Source: Stenotrophomonas maltophilia (lineage in GTDB: Bacteria; Pseudomonadota; Gammaproteobacteria; Xanthomonadales; Xanthomonadaceae). From it: 64,000 nt of DNA. Position 1 is the stretch's first letter, and each line of letters starts with the position of its first letter. The stretch spans positions 434,001 through 498,000 of the forward strand of contig NZ_CP090423.1 of NCBI RefSeq assembly GCF_023518235.1. Reading direction: 5' to 3'. The notes under the pieces were generated by a model. The model worked only from the letters and a program-made list of their open reading frames with translations, made no database searches and was not told where the DNA came from. This document shows, piece by piece, positions 7,443 through 15,634 of the stretch. The position numbers and the translations under genes were made by a program.

Positions 7443-8236
7443 TGTTTCAACGCTTGTTGCTCGCGCTCGCACTGGCCAGCGCACCCGTCTTGGTCCACGC
7501 GCACGCGCCAGCCACCGATTCCGTTGAGGTCCACGGGAAGAAGCCTGGGTTTTTCAAACGCCTGTTCCACCGCCACAAAGACGCCCCGCAGTGGGACGGT
7601 GTCCAGCCCGAGCTTCGCTCAGCGCTGGAACGCATCGCCTTGCAGATGAAGGACGAGGGCTACGACCTGCGGCTGATGGAGGGCTACCGTTCTAAACAGC
7701 GCCAGGCCGAGCTGCTCGCCAGCCAAAAGGGCGTGACCCAGGTGGGGCCAGGCAGCAGCTGCCACAACCACGGTTGGGCCGCGGACATGGTCATCTACAA
7801 GCGCGGGCGCCCTTCTTGGGACCTGAAGGACGAGCAGGTGCGGCAGGGCTACCAACGCTTCGGTGAGCTCGCCCAGCAGGCGGGATTGAGGTGGGGCGGG
7901 GCTTGGAAGAGCTTCAAGGACATGCCCCACGTCGAGATGCGCAGCGAGTGCCTGGTAGCCATTCGTGGCGGATCTGCCCCCCGCCGATCGCTGCAAACAG
8001 TGATTGCCAAGGCCGAGTCAGTGTCTGACGCACCGAAAGCACCCCGTTGGGCCTGGAGCGTCGATTCCGAGCTGGCGCCGGACTGGGCGTGCGAATCCGT
8101 GCTTTGCAGTGTGTCGTGGGCGACGGTGAGCCGGCCATGGAGCTATGGCGTAAGGCCGCCGTTGAAAGGACTCCGTCCAGAACCGTTTGCTGAGGCGTCC
8201 TGTCCCATGGCCCCAATTGCCCTGAGGCACACATGA
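7442..8236 (+). CDS. M15-family peptidoglycan peptidase (VanY/endolysin-like), exported
   Basis: The 264-residue product has a signal peptide (cleavage near residue 20) and a zinc peptidase domain at about 50-170. The motif S-x-H-x-x-G-x-A-x-D is present at 106-115 (H108 and D115 as zinc ligands), with a P-H-V-E motif at 162-165 (H163 ligand, E165 general base) and an EGYRS arginine motif at 80-84. M15 enzymes cut D-Ala or L-Ala-D-Glu bonds in peptidoglycan. In conjugative elements, wall hydrolases open the murein for the secretion channel. The last 90 residues are Ser/Trp/Pro-rich and resemble no domain; they may be a non-functional extension created near the element end. The start follows AAGGAGG inside the dyad at 7423-7442. 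Confidence 0.88.
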   Translation: MFQRLLLALALASAPVLVHAHAPATDSVEVHGKKPGFFKRLFHRHKDAPQWDGVQPELRSALERIALQMKDEGYDLRLMEGYRSKQRQAELLASQKGVTQVGPGSSCHNHGWAADMVIYKRGRPSWDLKDEQVRQGYQRFGELAQQAGLRWGGAWKSFKDMPHVEMRSECLVAIRGGSAPRRSLQTVIAKAESVSDAPKAPRWAWSVDSELAPDWACESVLCSVSWATVSRPWSYGVRPPLKGLRPEPFAEASCPMAPIALRHT

Positions 8237-8562
8237 GGAAGCGGTCCACCGGATTGCTTCCCTTTTCGGCGGAGAGTGGGGGCGAACGGGTCATCTGCCC
8301 TGATCGCGCCGGTTTGGAGAAGATCGAGATTGGCGATCCCAAGGGCGGCAAAAACGGCTGGATCCGTTGCACCGCAAGGGGTATGCTCATCGTGGGCACA
8401 TTCAAGGGCACCTCCCAGATTCGTGAAACCCAAGCCGTCCAAGGGGTGAGGGCACTTCTCAAGGAAGTCCCACTCTCTCCGCCATTCCTTGTAAAAAGCC
8501 CCTGCATTCAGGGGCTTTTTCGTTTCTTCAGTCCAAGCCCTCGACCTGCACGCGAGCCGTAG
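8233..8562 (+). CDS. Possible small gene crossing the element end (doubtful)
   Basis: The ATG overlaps the peptidase stop codon (ATGA), a common coupling arrangement. The first 75 codons give a plausible soluble peptide (EKIEIGDPKGGKNGWIRC). The frame then runs through the tRNA-Ser fragment and a strong terminator, which argues against the 3' half being genuine coding sequence. No family is recognised. Confidence 0.22.
   Translation: MRKRSTGLLPFSAESGGERVICPDRAGLEKIEIGDPKGGKNGWIRCTARGMLIVGTFKGTSQIRETQAVQGVRALLKEVPLSPPFLVKSPCIQGLFRFFSPSPRPAREP
8468..8484 (+). other. Attachment site: tRNA-Ser 3' end, right end of the integrative element
   Basis: TCCCACTCTCTCCGCCA reads as the 3' half of a T-stem (TCCCAC), a 7-bp acceptor strand (TCTCTCC), discriminator G and CCA. 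Discriminator G fits tRNA-Ser. No tRNA body lies upstream; instead there is element DNA. Elements that insert at tRNA 3' ends duplicate this segment, so this is most likely attR or attL, with the intact gene at the other, unseen end. Chromosomal genes begin right after it. Confidence 0.75.
8493..8520. terminator. Strong bidirectional terminator (native to the tRNA-Ser locus)
   Basis: A perfect 12-bp stem (AAAAAGCCCCTG / CAGGGGCTTTTT) with a CATT loop, with A-run and T-run on its two sides. It follows the tRNA-Ser 3' end by 8 bp, as expected for the original tRNA terminator, and it also separates the converging 8528-8911 gene. Confidence 0.9.
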
Positions 8563-8911
8563 CACGGCGGCTTTGCACGAGCAGGCCGGCACCGGCCGCC
8601 AGGCATGCCGCCAGGGTTGCGATCGAGAGAGGAAGCAGAAACTCGTCACGGCCGGCCGCGGCGAAACCCACATGGATCATGGCGGTGCCGGCGCCCACTG
8701 CCCCGCACAGACGGGCATAGGCCCGCGCCGAAGGCTTGGCCAGCACCACCTGGCGGTAGCCATGCAGCAGCGCGCCGACGGCGATAAGGTTGAAAACCAG
8801 AAATCCCTGGACGCCGCCGGGAACACCGAACAGGGCCCACTCCTGCCAGAACGCGGCATCGATCTGGTGCAGGATCAACGCCAGCAGTGTTGCCAGATAC
8901 CACCGTTCCAT
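8528..8911 (-). CDS. Small four-helix membrane protein (DUF6713-like)
   Basis: The 127-residue product has four hydrophobic segments. An early H-Q-I-D-A-A-F-W-Q-E-W phrase resembles the HExDA...EW signature of small membrane proteins grouped as DUF6713; function is unknown. ATG at 8911 is preferred to the upstream TTG at 8938. It is the first chromosomal gene beyond the integrated element and points toward it. Confidence 0.6.
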   Translation of the reverse strand: MERWYLATLLALILHQIDAAFWQEWALFGVPGGVQGFLVFNLIAVGALLHGYRQVVLAKPSARAYARLCGAVGAGTAMIHVGFAAAGRDEFLLPLSIATLAACLAAGAGLLVQSRRATARVQVEGLD

Positions 8912-9039
8912 AGGGTCGTCCGTTTGAACGTCGGCCAAGTCTAGCAGCCGGAATGGAGGGTCGATCTCCGGCGTGGGCGAAGCTCAGAATGATCGTGAGG
9001 CCAGTACACGCATCGCCACGAAGAGACAGAAAGAGGCAC

Positions 9040-11799
9040 TCATGCGCGGCGGCCACCCTTGGGCTTGTTATGGCACAACGGATAGCTGGAGCACGATCTG
9101 AAAGCCCCATGCGGCCCATTCCGCTCCACGAACACCCCCACCTTGCATACCGGGCAGCGTTCCTCATTGATCGCCACACCCGAAAGGCTCGTCACTTCCA
9201 CCACGCCGTCCTGCACCAGCTCATCGAGGAACGGCGAGTGCTTGCCCTGCAGGGTGAACATCGCCACCGAGCGCCGCGCACGCGTCAGCGCCACATAGAA
9301 CAACCGTCGCTCTTCGCCCAGCGGGAAGGCATCGCCTTCGGGCATCGCCAGCGAAAGTACCGGATCATCCGAGCGCAGGCTCGGGAAGCCACGATTCACC
9401 ATCCCCGGCAGAATCACGTAGTCGGCCTCGCGCCCCTTCGAACGATGCGCGGTCAGGAACTCGACCTCCATCGTGCTGCCAAACGCGGTCTTCCAGTCCG
9501 CAGGCAAGGCACTGCGCTCATTCCGGTAGCGGCCCAGAATGAACACCGTCACGCGACCGGTGCGGCCGCGAGGCAATGCGCCGGACAGCAGTTGCTGGTG
9601 CAGCGTGGCCAGGTACTGGCGAACCCCGTCCTGCACTTCCTCACGGCGGGCCAGCTGGAACGCCTGCAGCACCGGGCCCACCGCCGGCGTCGCCGAGCGG
9701 ACCGCCTTGGCCATCTGCGCGGGGTTGCGGCTGATGAAGCGGCTGGAAACATCGCACAGCGCTTGCGGGCAGCGGAAGGTCTGTTCCAGCTTGAGTACCT
9801 GGCCTTGCGCCATCCACTCCGGGAAGCCGGTCATCACTGAAACATCGGCACCGGCAAAGCGGTTGATCGACTGCCAATCATCGCCCACCGCGAACAGATG
9901 GCGACCGGATTGACTGACCAACGCGCGGCAGAGGCGGGCACGGGCGCGTGAGGCATCCTGGAATTCGTCGGCCATCACCAGCTCGTAGGGGGACTCGTAC
10001 CGGCCCTGTTCCAGCAGCCCTGCGGCCATGTTGAGCATGTCTTCGAAGTCGATGCCGCGCTCGTCGGCCAGCGCGTTGTCCCAGGCCTGGAAGACCGGCC
10101 CGGCGATCTCCAGGAAACGCCGGTGCCGTTCCTTGAACTGGTCTTCGGGCATCTGCCGCAGGCGCCCGGCCATGTCCTCCAGCGTCAGGCAGTTGCTCTT
10201 GGCGTGGGCGATGAACGTGCGCATCAGCCCGATCAGGTCAGCGTCCGGCATCGGCTTTGCGCCCTGTTCGGGAAGCGCGCGGTCCGGGTTCGGGTCCAGT
10301 TCGACATCAGACTCGCCAAGCGCCCGCGCCAGGTGCTGCAGCGCATGGCCGCTACGAAGGCCAAACGAGGTTGTTTCGACCAGTGAGGTGCCGCGCGCAG
10401 CATGTTGCTGGCGCTTCCAGTGCATGCCTTCACTGTAGTTGGCGAAATGCTTCGGCGGCTGACCGTCGGCATCCAGCGCAAAGTGCTCGTGATACAGCGC
10501 GGCGTCGGGGTAATAGAAGTCCGGGCGATACTGGCGGTGGGTGTCGGTCGCGGTATCGAACTCGTAGCGCCGCTCGTAGTCGTAGGCCACGCCGTTGTAG
10601 AACAGCCAGTCGGCAATGACGCATTCTTCCAGACTCTTCACCCGCTCACCCTGCAGGGTGCGGATGTAGGGCGTGCCATCGCGGTCGTAGCCGTCGGCCA
10701 GCATCTCGGCGCCGAACGGGGGAAGGTCGCGGCCGAACACCAGGCGGAACATGTCCCACTGGGTGCGGAAGTGGCTCGAGCGGTCCTTCAGGTCGTCCAC
10801 CAGTTCGGCGAGCTTGTTGAAGCCCAGCGTGGCGTCAGTGGCCCAATCCGGGATATCGGGCTTGCGCCCCGTGGCCCTGGCGATGATGGCCAGGCCCAGC
10901 GCATGGAAGGTCCGAGCTTCCACCACGGCGTCGGTCATGCCAAGCCGCTGGAACGCGCGCTGCGCACGCGCTTCCAGTTCCTCGGCTGCGTCCTTGTTGA
11001 AGGCGAGCATCAGCACGCGCTCGGGCTCGACGAAGCCGCGATCAATCGCGTAGGCGGCCTTGGCAACCAGGGTGGAGGTCTTGCCGGAGCCGGCCGAGGC
11101 CACCACCTGTACCCGGTTGTCGAAGCAGATGACCGCGCGCGCCTGCTCTTCGGTCAGTGGCCTGCTCTCGACGTGGTCCAGCAGGTCCTTGGCCAGCACC
11201 AGCTCGCGCTGGGTCATGGCCTCGTTGGCCTCGGCCCAGGCAGCGGGCCAATCCCGATGCCAGTCATTGAGTGCTTCCATCGCGGCCAGATGGCGGCTGG
11301 AGCGCAGGTCGTCGTGCACGTTCGCATCGAGAAACAGCCTCTCCAGCTCATCTGGGGAGAGTGGCAGAGCAGGCCGTTCAGCCAGCAGCGCCTGCTGTTG
11401 CTCGTGGGTGATCCAGCGGCGGCTGGCGTGACCCCGATCGGTCATCGCGTCCGCCGCGCTCAGCCATGACTGGATCTGCTCAAGGATCTCCTCAAAGAGC
11501 GCCTTGCGCCCGCGCGTGGTGCGCGCAAAGAGCACGTTCTGGACAGCAGTCGAGAGGTGGGAAGCCTGGCGGTTCGGCAGGCCATCCACGGACAGCGTTT
11601 GGCCGTCCTCGGTCTGCAGCGCCACCTTGGCCCACAACACGCCCGGAAGCACCCGCACGCGCTGGTTGTGATCCACGCGCTGCGAGTACTGCCGGCCTCC
11701 AATCAGAAGCTCGACATGCTCGCCATCCAGCCGCAGTCGCCAGTCCGGCGAGCGGGTCACACGCTGGCCCCAGCCCGAGGGGCGCCATTCCATAGACAT
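9040..11799 (-). CDS. helD: UvrD-family DNA helicase, HelD (helicase IV)-like
   Basis: This 919-residue SF1A 3'-5' helicase has Walker A ASAGSGKT (about 235-243), Walker B DEFQD, motif V TAHRSKGREADYVIL and motif VI FYVALTRAR. The N-terminal region (LDGEHVELLIGG onward) and the layout around the first helicase domain match helicase IV. An insertion around the phrase YRPDFYYPDAALYHEHF resembles the PD-(D/E)XK-like segment of this group. The C-terminus has a four-Cys zinc ribbon (CPVC...CSSYPLC), as in topoisomerase-type zinc fingers. It is longer than E. coli HelD (684 residues), mainly because of the insert and zinc ribbon. It acts in DNA repair and recombination. The ATG at 11799 or 11793 could be used. 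Confidence 0.85.
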   Translation of the reverse strand: MSMEWRPSGWGQRVTRSPDWRLRLDGEHVELLIGGRQYSQRVDHNQRVRVLPGVLWAKVALQTEDGQTLSVDGLPNRQASHLSTAVQNVLFARTTRGRKALFEEILEQIQSWLSAADAMTDRGHASRRWITHEQQQALLAERPALPLSPDELERLFLDANVHDDLRSSRHLAAMEALNDWHRDWPAAWAEANEAMTQRELVLAKDLLDHVESRPLTEEQARAVICFDNRVQVVASAGSGKTSTLVAKAAYAIDRGFVEPERVLMLAFNKDAAEELEARAQRAFQRLGMTDAVVEARTFHALGLAIIARATGRKPDIPDWATDATLGFNKLAELVDDLKDRSSHFRTQWDMFRLVFGRDLPPFGAEMLADGYDRDGTPYIRTLQGERVKSLEECVIADWLFYNGVAYDYERRYEFDTATDTHRQYRPDFYYPDAALYHEHFALDADGQPPKHFANYSEGMHWKRQQHAARGTSLVETTSFGLRSGHALQHLARALGESDVELDPNPDRALPEQGAKPMPDADLIGLMRTFIAHAKSNCLTLEDMAGRLRQMPEDQFKERHRRFLEIAGPVFQAWDNALADERGIDFEDMLNMAAGLLEQGRYESPYELVMADEFQDASRARARLCRALVSQSGRHLFAVGDDWQSINRFAGADVSVMTGFPEWMAQGQVLKLEQTFRCPQALCDVSSRFISRNPAQMAKAVRSATPAVGPVLQAFQLARREEVQDGVRQYLATLHQQLLSGALPRGRTGRVTVFILGRYRNERSALPADWKTAFGSTMEVEFLTAHRSKGREADYVILPGMVNRGFPSLRSDDPVLSLAMPEGDAFPLGEERRLFYVALTRARRSVAMFTLQGKHSPFLDELVQDGVVEVTSLSGVAINEERCPVCKVGVFVERNGPHGAFRSCSSYPLCHNKPKGGRRA

Positions 11800-11942
11800 C
11801 CAGATACTGCCTTGCGTACGTCACTGGGCGTAAAGCACCCTTACAGCCCCATGATAAGGGGGCTTGGTGCCGTGCACAGGGCGTCTGGCCGGGCAGGCCA
11901 GCTGCCAGCGGTGGCGTTGCACCACCGCTGACGTAACAGGCG

Positions 11943-12932
11943 TCAGGCGTTCACATCCACGACGATCCGTCCGCGCACCTTGCCCGGAATGATCTGCTCA
12001 TAGACGTCCAGCACTTCGGCGAGACCAATCTGCTGCACGGTGCTTTCCAGCTTCTGCGGATCCAGATCGGTGGCGAGGCGATCCCAGGCGCGCTGGCGAA
12101 CCTCCTGCGGCGCATTCACCGAATCCACGCCCGCAAGGGTCACATTGCGGAGAATGAAGGGCAGCACCGAGCCATGCAGGGCATCGCTCTGTGCCATTCC
12201 ACAGGCGGCCACTGCGCCTCGATACTTCGTCTCCGCAATGGCGTTGACGAGGGTAGGGCCGCCGGCCACATCCACCACGCCTGCCCAGCGCTCGGCACTC
12301 ACTGGCCTGTCGCGGGGTTCTGAAAGCTGCGCGCGGTCGATGATCTGCGCTGCACCCAGTGCGTGCAGATACCCGGCGTGTTCCGGGCGCCCGGTTGCGG
12401 CTACCACGCGATAGCCCAGCTTGGACAGGATCGCCACCGCGATCGAGCCGACGCCTCCGTTGGCCCCCGTTACCAGCACGTCGCCCTTATCGGGTCTCAC
12501 GCCCGCATCTTCCAATGCCAGTACGCACAGCATGGCGGTATAGCCGGCGGTACCGATAGCCATCGCATCGCGGGTGGTGAGGGTGTCCGGAATCTTGTTC
12601 AGCCATTCGCCACGAACGCGGGCGCGCTGGGCGAGGCCGCCGTGGTGGCCCATGCTGAGATCCCACCCGTTCAACACGACCCGGTCACCGGGCTGGAAAC
12701 CGGCATTGCTCGATTCCAGTACCACGCCAGCCAGGTCGATGCCCGGAATCAACGGGTATGTCCGGATCACTGGACGCGTGCCGGTGAGGGCAAGCGCATC
12801 CTTGTAGTTGAGCGTGGAGTACTCGACCTGCACCAGCACGTCGCCGTCCATCAGGTCCGCTTCATCGAAGTCGACCAGTCCGGTGGAAACGCCGTCGTCG
12901 GTTTTACGGGTCAGTAGTGCCTTGAAACTCAT
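11943..12932 (-). CDS. acuI: Zinc-free MDR reductase, AcuI/YhdH family (acrylyl-CoA or quinone reductase)
   Basis: This 329-residue NADPH-dependent medium-chain reductase follows the AcuI/YhdH pattern: VEYSTLNYKDALALTG, a GIDLAGVV strand, GWDLSMGHHGG and the Rossmann motif VTGANGGVGS. AcuI reduces acryloyl-CoA to propionyl-CoA and also acts on quinones and other electrophiles. GAGG lies 7 bp before the ATG. It is divergent from an HxlR regulator with a short dyad between them, so it is probably induced by a reactive electrophile. Confidence 0.88.
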   Translation of the reverse strand: MSFKALLTRKTDDGVSTGLVDFDEADLMDGDVLVQVEYSTLNYKDALALTGTRPVIRTYPLIPGIDLAGVVLESSNAGFQPGDRVVLNGWDLSMGHHGGLAQRARVRGEWLNKIPDTLTTRDAMAIGTAGYTAMLCVLALEDAGVRPDKGDVLVTGANGGVGSIAVAILSKLGYRVVAATGRPEHAGYLHALGAAQIIDRAQLSEPRDRPVSAERWAGVVDVAGGPTLVNAIAETKYRGAVAACGMAQSDALHGSVLPFILRNVTLAGVDSVNAPQEVRQRAWDRLATDLDPQKLESTVQQIGLAEVLDVYEQIIPGKVRGRIVVDVNA

Positions 12933-13005
12933 GGAAGGGCCTCACGTTCAGTGGATGGGTCCATGCTAGGCTCGCACCGTTATCGCAACAAGAACGATGT
13001 TTTTT

Positions 13006-13018
13006 CATAGGTACTATG
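13006..13018. promoter_or_regulatory. Short dyad between acuI and the HxlR gene
   Basis: CATAG-GTA-CTATG lies 17 bp before the HxlR start and 74 bp before acuI. Its position in a divergent regulator-target gap makes it a candidate HxlR operator; it is short, so chance is possible. Confidence 0.35.
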
Positions 13019-13034
13019 GTTTTCCGGAGTATGC

Positions 13035-13382
13035 ATGCGTAGCAGGCGTTGGGATGGCAAGAGCGGTTGTGCCGTGGAAGTCACGTTGTCGGTGATGGGC
13101 GGCGTGTGGAAGCCGATCATTCTTTTTCACTTGATGGCCGGCAAGCGGCGTTTCATGGAGTTGACGCGGCGGGTACCCAACGCCACCCAGTCGATGCTGA
13201 CCAGCCAGCTGCGGGAACTGGAGGCCGACGGGGTGGTGATCCGCCATGTCTATCCCGAGGTGCCGCCCAAGGTGGAATACGAGCTTTCCGAATTCGGGCG
13301 CACGCTGGTGCCGGTACTGCTGGCGATGCGGGAATGGGGTGAAACCTATCGCGGTTACCAGAGTGCGCGTGGGGACAGCTGA
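13035..13382 (+). CDS. HxlR-family redox/electrophile-sensing regulator
   Basis: The 115-residue winged-helix protein shows the HxlR signature: an N-terminal Cys (C12), then LSVMGGVWKPIILFHLMAGKRRFMEL, and a recognition helix around TQSMLTSQLRELEADGVV. The conserved N-terminal Cys is the site modified by quinones or aldehydes in YodB/HypR-type members. A GGAG site precedes the ATG. It is divergent from acuI and presumably controls it. Confidence 0.88.
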   Translation: MRSRRWDGKSGCAVEVTLSVMGGVWKPIILFHLMAGKRRFMELTRRVPNATQSMLTSQLRELEADGVVIRHVYPEVPPKVEYELSEFGRTLVPVLLAMREWGETYRGYQSARGDS

Positions 13383-14071
13383 AGGCTCGGCACCGACGAG
13401 GCCGGAAGTGCGATGAAGCTTCTGCCGCAGCGATTCATTCGATCGTGCTCTGTGCCGCGCAGACCATTGGCCCTTCGCTCAAGACGGGGGCAGCGGAGAT
13501 GGAGGCACCTTCCCACAGCTCACCACGACAGGCTTCAACTCGCGGCCATCGGCGCGTTGACGCAGGTGGAAGCAGGCGCTGAATACACGCTTCTGTCCCA
13601 CCGCTCCATTCTCCGGGTTGTCTGGCGTATATCCGGAAAGGACCACCTGGTAGTCAACTGGATATCCTATTCTTCCCGTCCAAGCGCGGCGCTGGTGGTC
13701 CAGACGAGCGTGCGGTCGAGCAATCCGATACCGCCGTTCTTATTTCATTCTTGCCAATGACTTCCGCTACATGGAAGCAGCCGTGATACCAGTGCTGCAT
13801 GCCGCACATGTCGCGCGTGAGAACGATGACCCGCGCAGCTGTCCATCCGCAGCGTTGATCGATGGTCTGTTCGACGCCTGCGAGGCGCTGTCGCTGCAGG
13901 TCGAGTGCTGTCTTGTTCCCTGACATTTCTGTAACAGGTGATGGCGGGCAGGGTCGGGAAAGCCTGTTTGCGATCCTGCGTCCTGCTCGCCGCTCGTTCA
14001 GATTCAGGCGGTTCCCGTGTCATCTTTTCAGTCAGTGAGCCCGCAGCACATGGCCGTGACGTGTCTGCACT
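13383..14071. other. Low-coding interval between the HxlR gene and the low-GC islet
   Basis: About 690 bp with lower GC and no convincing long gene. One short open frame (13771-13923, listed separately) is the only coding candidate. Several overlapping frames on both strands have poor codon use and no recognisable motif. It may be remnant DNA from an insertion and deletion event. Confidence 0.5.
13771..13923 (+). CDS. Hypothetical 50-residue protein, possibly a gene remnant
   Basis: The frame gives MEAAVIPVLHAAHVARENDD followed by a helical region ending SLQVECCLVP. It stays open upstream of the ATG with similar composition (YFILANDFRY), so it could be the 3' end of a decayed gene. No ribosome site is evident and no family is recognised. 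Confidence 0.3.
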   Translation: MEAAVIPVLHAAHVARENDDPRSCPSAALIDGLFDACEALSLQVECCLVP

Positions 14072-14779
14072 TCATCGAATGGCCGAGGTGCCTTTCAGGT
14101 GCTTTAGAAACGCATCGGAAAGAGTACGGACGATTCGCCTGATCTCCGAAAGCTCCATCGGGCGCTCCACGGGAGGGTGCGAAACATCGGCGTGCCGTGC
14201 TGTCGGTCCTGATGACATGCTGTTACAGGTCTGAGTAAGCTGCGAAATCTTCCTTCTGCTGATTTCGTGTTTCATCTCATCCAGTAGCTGCGGGTAGGAT
14301 GTTTTGATGAATTCGTAGATCTTGTAGAGTCCCTCATAGGTTTCCGAGTTCGACTGGCCCCAATAGAGCATCAACTTCTTTATGGTTCCGATGTTCTCGA
14401 TTGATGCATTTTCAAGACCCGGCAACGCTTGGGGCGTAGCGCCGAATCCACCTAGATTCGTATTCTTGATGATGAGCCTGAGCGGCGTAGTTGGCGTCCG
14501 CTTTCCTGCTTCGCAGTACTCAACGTGCTTGTCTATTTCGATAAGTCCAGAGTGTCCGCAGGAGACTGCAACTCCATTCATCAGAACAACGATTTCCAAC
14601 GCAAGGTCGGTGTGATGGTCGTAGTCTGTGAAGGCCTCCGAACCGGGAATAGACGCTTCCCGCTCCACGGTGCCGTCTACGTGGACGACTTTCAGCGACC
14701 ACCACGGGCACGTTCTGGGTAGGCATTCAATCGAGCTTCGCGGGCCTTTGATGGAGAATGCCCAAGTGCGTGGATTCAT
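14072..14779 (-). CDS. Hypothetical protein in a low-GC islet
   Basis: I do not recognise this 235-residue protein. It has no signal peptide or membrane segment. The first 110 residues look beta-rich (LALEIVVLMNGVAVSCGHSG, LRLIIKNTNLGG); the remainder is helical with a KHEISRRKISQL segment and a final basic helix ending LKHLKGTSAIR. GC content is clearly below that of surrounding genes, which points to horizontal acquisition. A perfect 12-bp palindrome sits 13 bp upstream of the ATG. It stands alone between the acuI locus and the lipoprotein gene. Confidence 0.65.
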   Translation of the reverse strand: MNPRTWAFSIKGPRSSIECLPRTCPWWSLKVVHVDGTVEREASIPGSEAFTDYDHHTDLALEIVVLMNGVAVSCGHSGLIEIDKHVEYCEAGKRTPTTPLRLIIKNTNLGGFGATPQALPGLENASIENIGTIKKLMLYWGQSNSETYEGLYKIYEFIKTSYPQLLDEMKHEISRRKISQLTQTCNSMSSGPTARHADVSHPPVERPMELSEIRRIVRTLSDAFLKHLKGTSAIR

Positions 14780-14792
14780 GATTTTTTCCAGT

Positions 14793-14804
14793 TTCTCTAG
14801 AGAA
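14793..14804 (-). promoter_or_regulatory. Palindrome before the islet gene
   Basis: TTCTCTAGAGAA is a perfect 12-bp palindrome directly upstream of the 14779 start. It could be an operator for the islet gene; there is no known regulator to assign. Confidence 0.35.
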
Positions 14805-14882
14805 GAATTCCAGGAATCAGGAGGCGCGTTCGCTCTGGCTTATGCGCATCTGCATGGGTCTGATCGGCCCCAATGGAGCTGG

Positions 14883-15551
14883 TCAGCTCACCCTGGGCGG
14901 CGGAATCTCAGACACCACCTGCGGCACCACCTCCGGCACCAGCGTGAACTGGTAGCGATTGTCGTACAGCTTCACCTCCAACTGCTTGCGGCCACGCCGC
15001 TCAAGCGTGTAGAGCTTGCCGGCCCACGGGCTGCCGAGCAGTGCCATCGGGCTGATGTCGCCCAGCCGCGACGCATCCAGATGCACCACCACGCGGTCGT
15101 CCAGGTAGGCAACCTTCACCGAGCTGAAGAACGTGGCGTATTGACCGCTGCGCATCGCGGCGTAGCCGGTCAGTTCCGGGTGCGCCACCAGAAACACGAA
15201 GTGGCTGCTGAAATCGACGTTGCCGAGATCGGGATCGCTGTCGCGCTGCGAGGACGGCCACTGCGGGCCCATGGTATCCAGCGCATCGGCATGGGTGATG
15301 GGGAAAAAGCGGATATCGAGATAGCCCGGCCCGCCCGAATCCACCCGGGCCTGGCCGTCGTTCACCGCTGCCGAGGACAGCAGGTTGCTGTGCACCAGCC
15401 CCGGCGGGGTACTCATGCGGAATTCGCTGCTGGCCTGAACGTCCTGCGGAGGATTGAAGAATGCACTGACCTGTTCGTTCTGGCACGCGGCAAGCAGGGG
15501 CAGCAGCGCAAAGGGCAATGCACGCTGGTGCAGGGTACGGATCCGTGTCAT
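14883..15551 (-). CDS. Lipoprotein downstream of the TonB receptor
   Basis: The 222-residue product begins with a lipoprotein signal (LPLLAAC, lipidated Cys23). The rest is a soluble domain with no family I can name, containing HADALDTMGPQWP and YATFFSSVKVAYLDDR. The ATG at 15551 is chosen because it places the lipobox correctly and has GAGG 9 bp upstream; the frame stays open further upstream, into the receptor gene's opposite frames. It follows the receptor gene on the same strand after about 80 bp, so it may be co-expressed with it and help in iron or ligand handling. That role is inference. Confidence 0.72.
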   Translation of the reverse strand: MTRIRTLHQRALPFALLPLLAACQNEQVSAFFNPPQDVQASSEFRMSTPPGLVHSNLLSSAAVNDGQARVDSGGPGYLDIRFFPITHADALDTMGPQWPSSQRDSDPDLGNVDFSSHFVFLVAHPELTGYAAMRSGQYATFFSSVKVAYLDDRVVVHLDASRLGDISPMALLGSPWAGKLYTLERRGRKQLEVKLYDNRYQFTLVPEVVPQVVSEIPPPRVS

Positions 15552-15634
15552 TGCATCAGGCCTCATCCATGGGGAGGCCATTAGATCACGCCGGGTGCAG
15601 CCGGGTCTGGGCCCGGCCCGACAAGGGCCGCCGC

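Noticed and set aside
8143..8673. Minus-strand frame across the element end
   Set aside because: It passes through the tRNA fragment and the terminator, and its sequence resembles no protein family.
13413..13760. 115-codon frame in the low-coding interval
   Set aside because: Arg/Ser-rich with no ribosome site, no motif and poor codon use.
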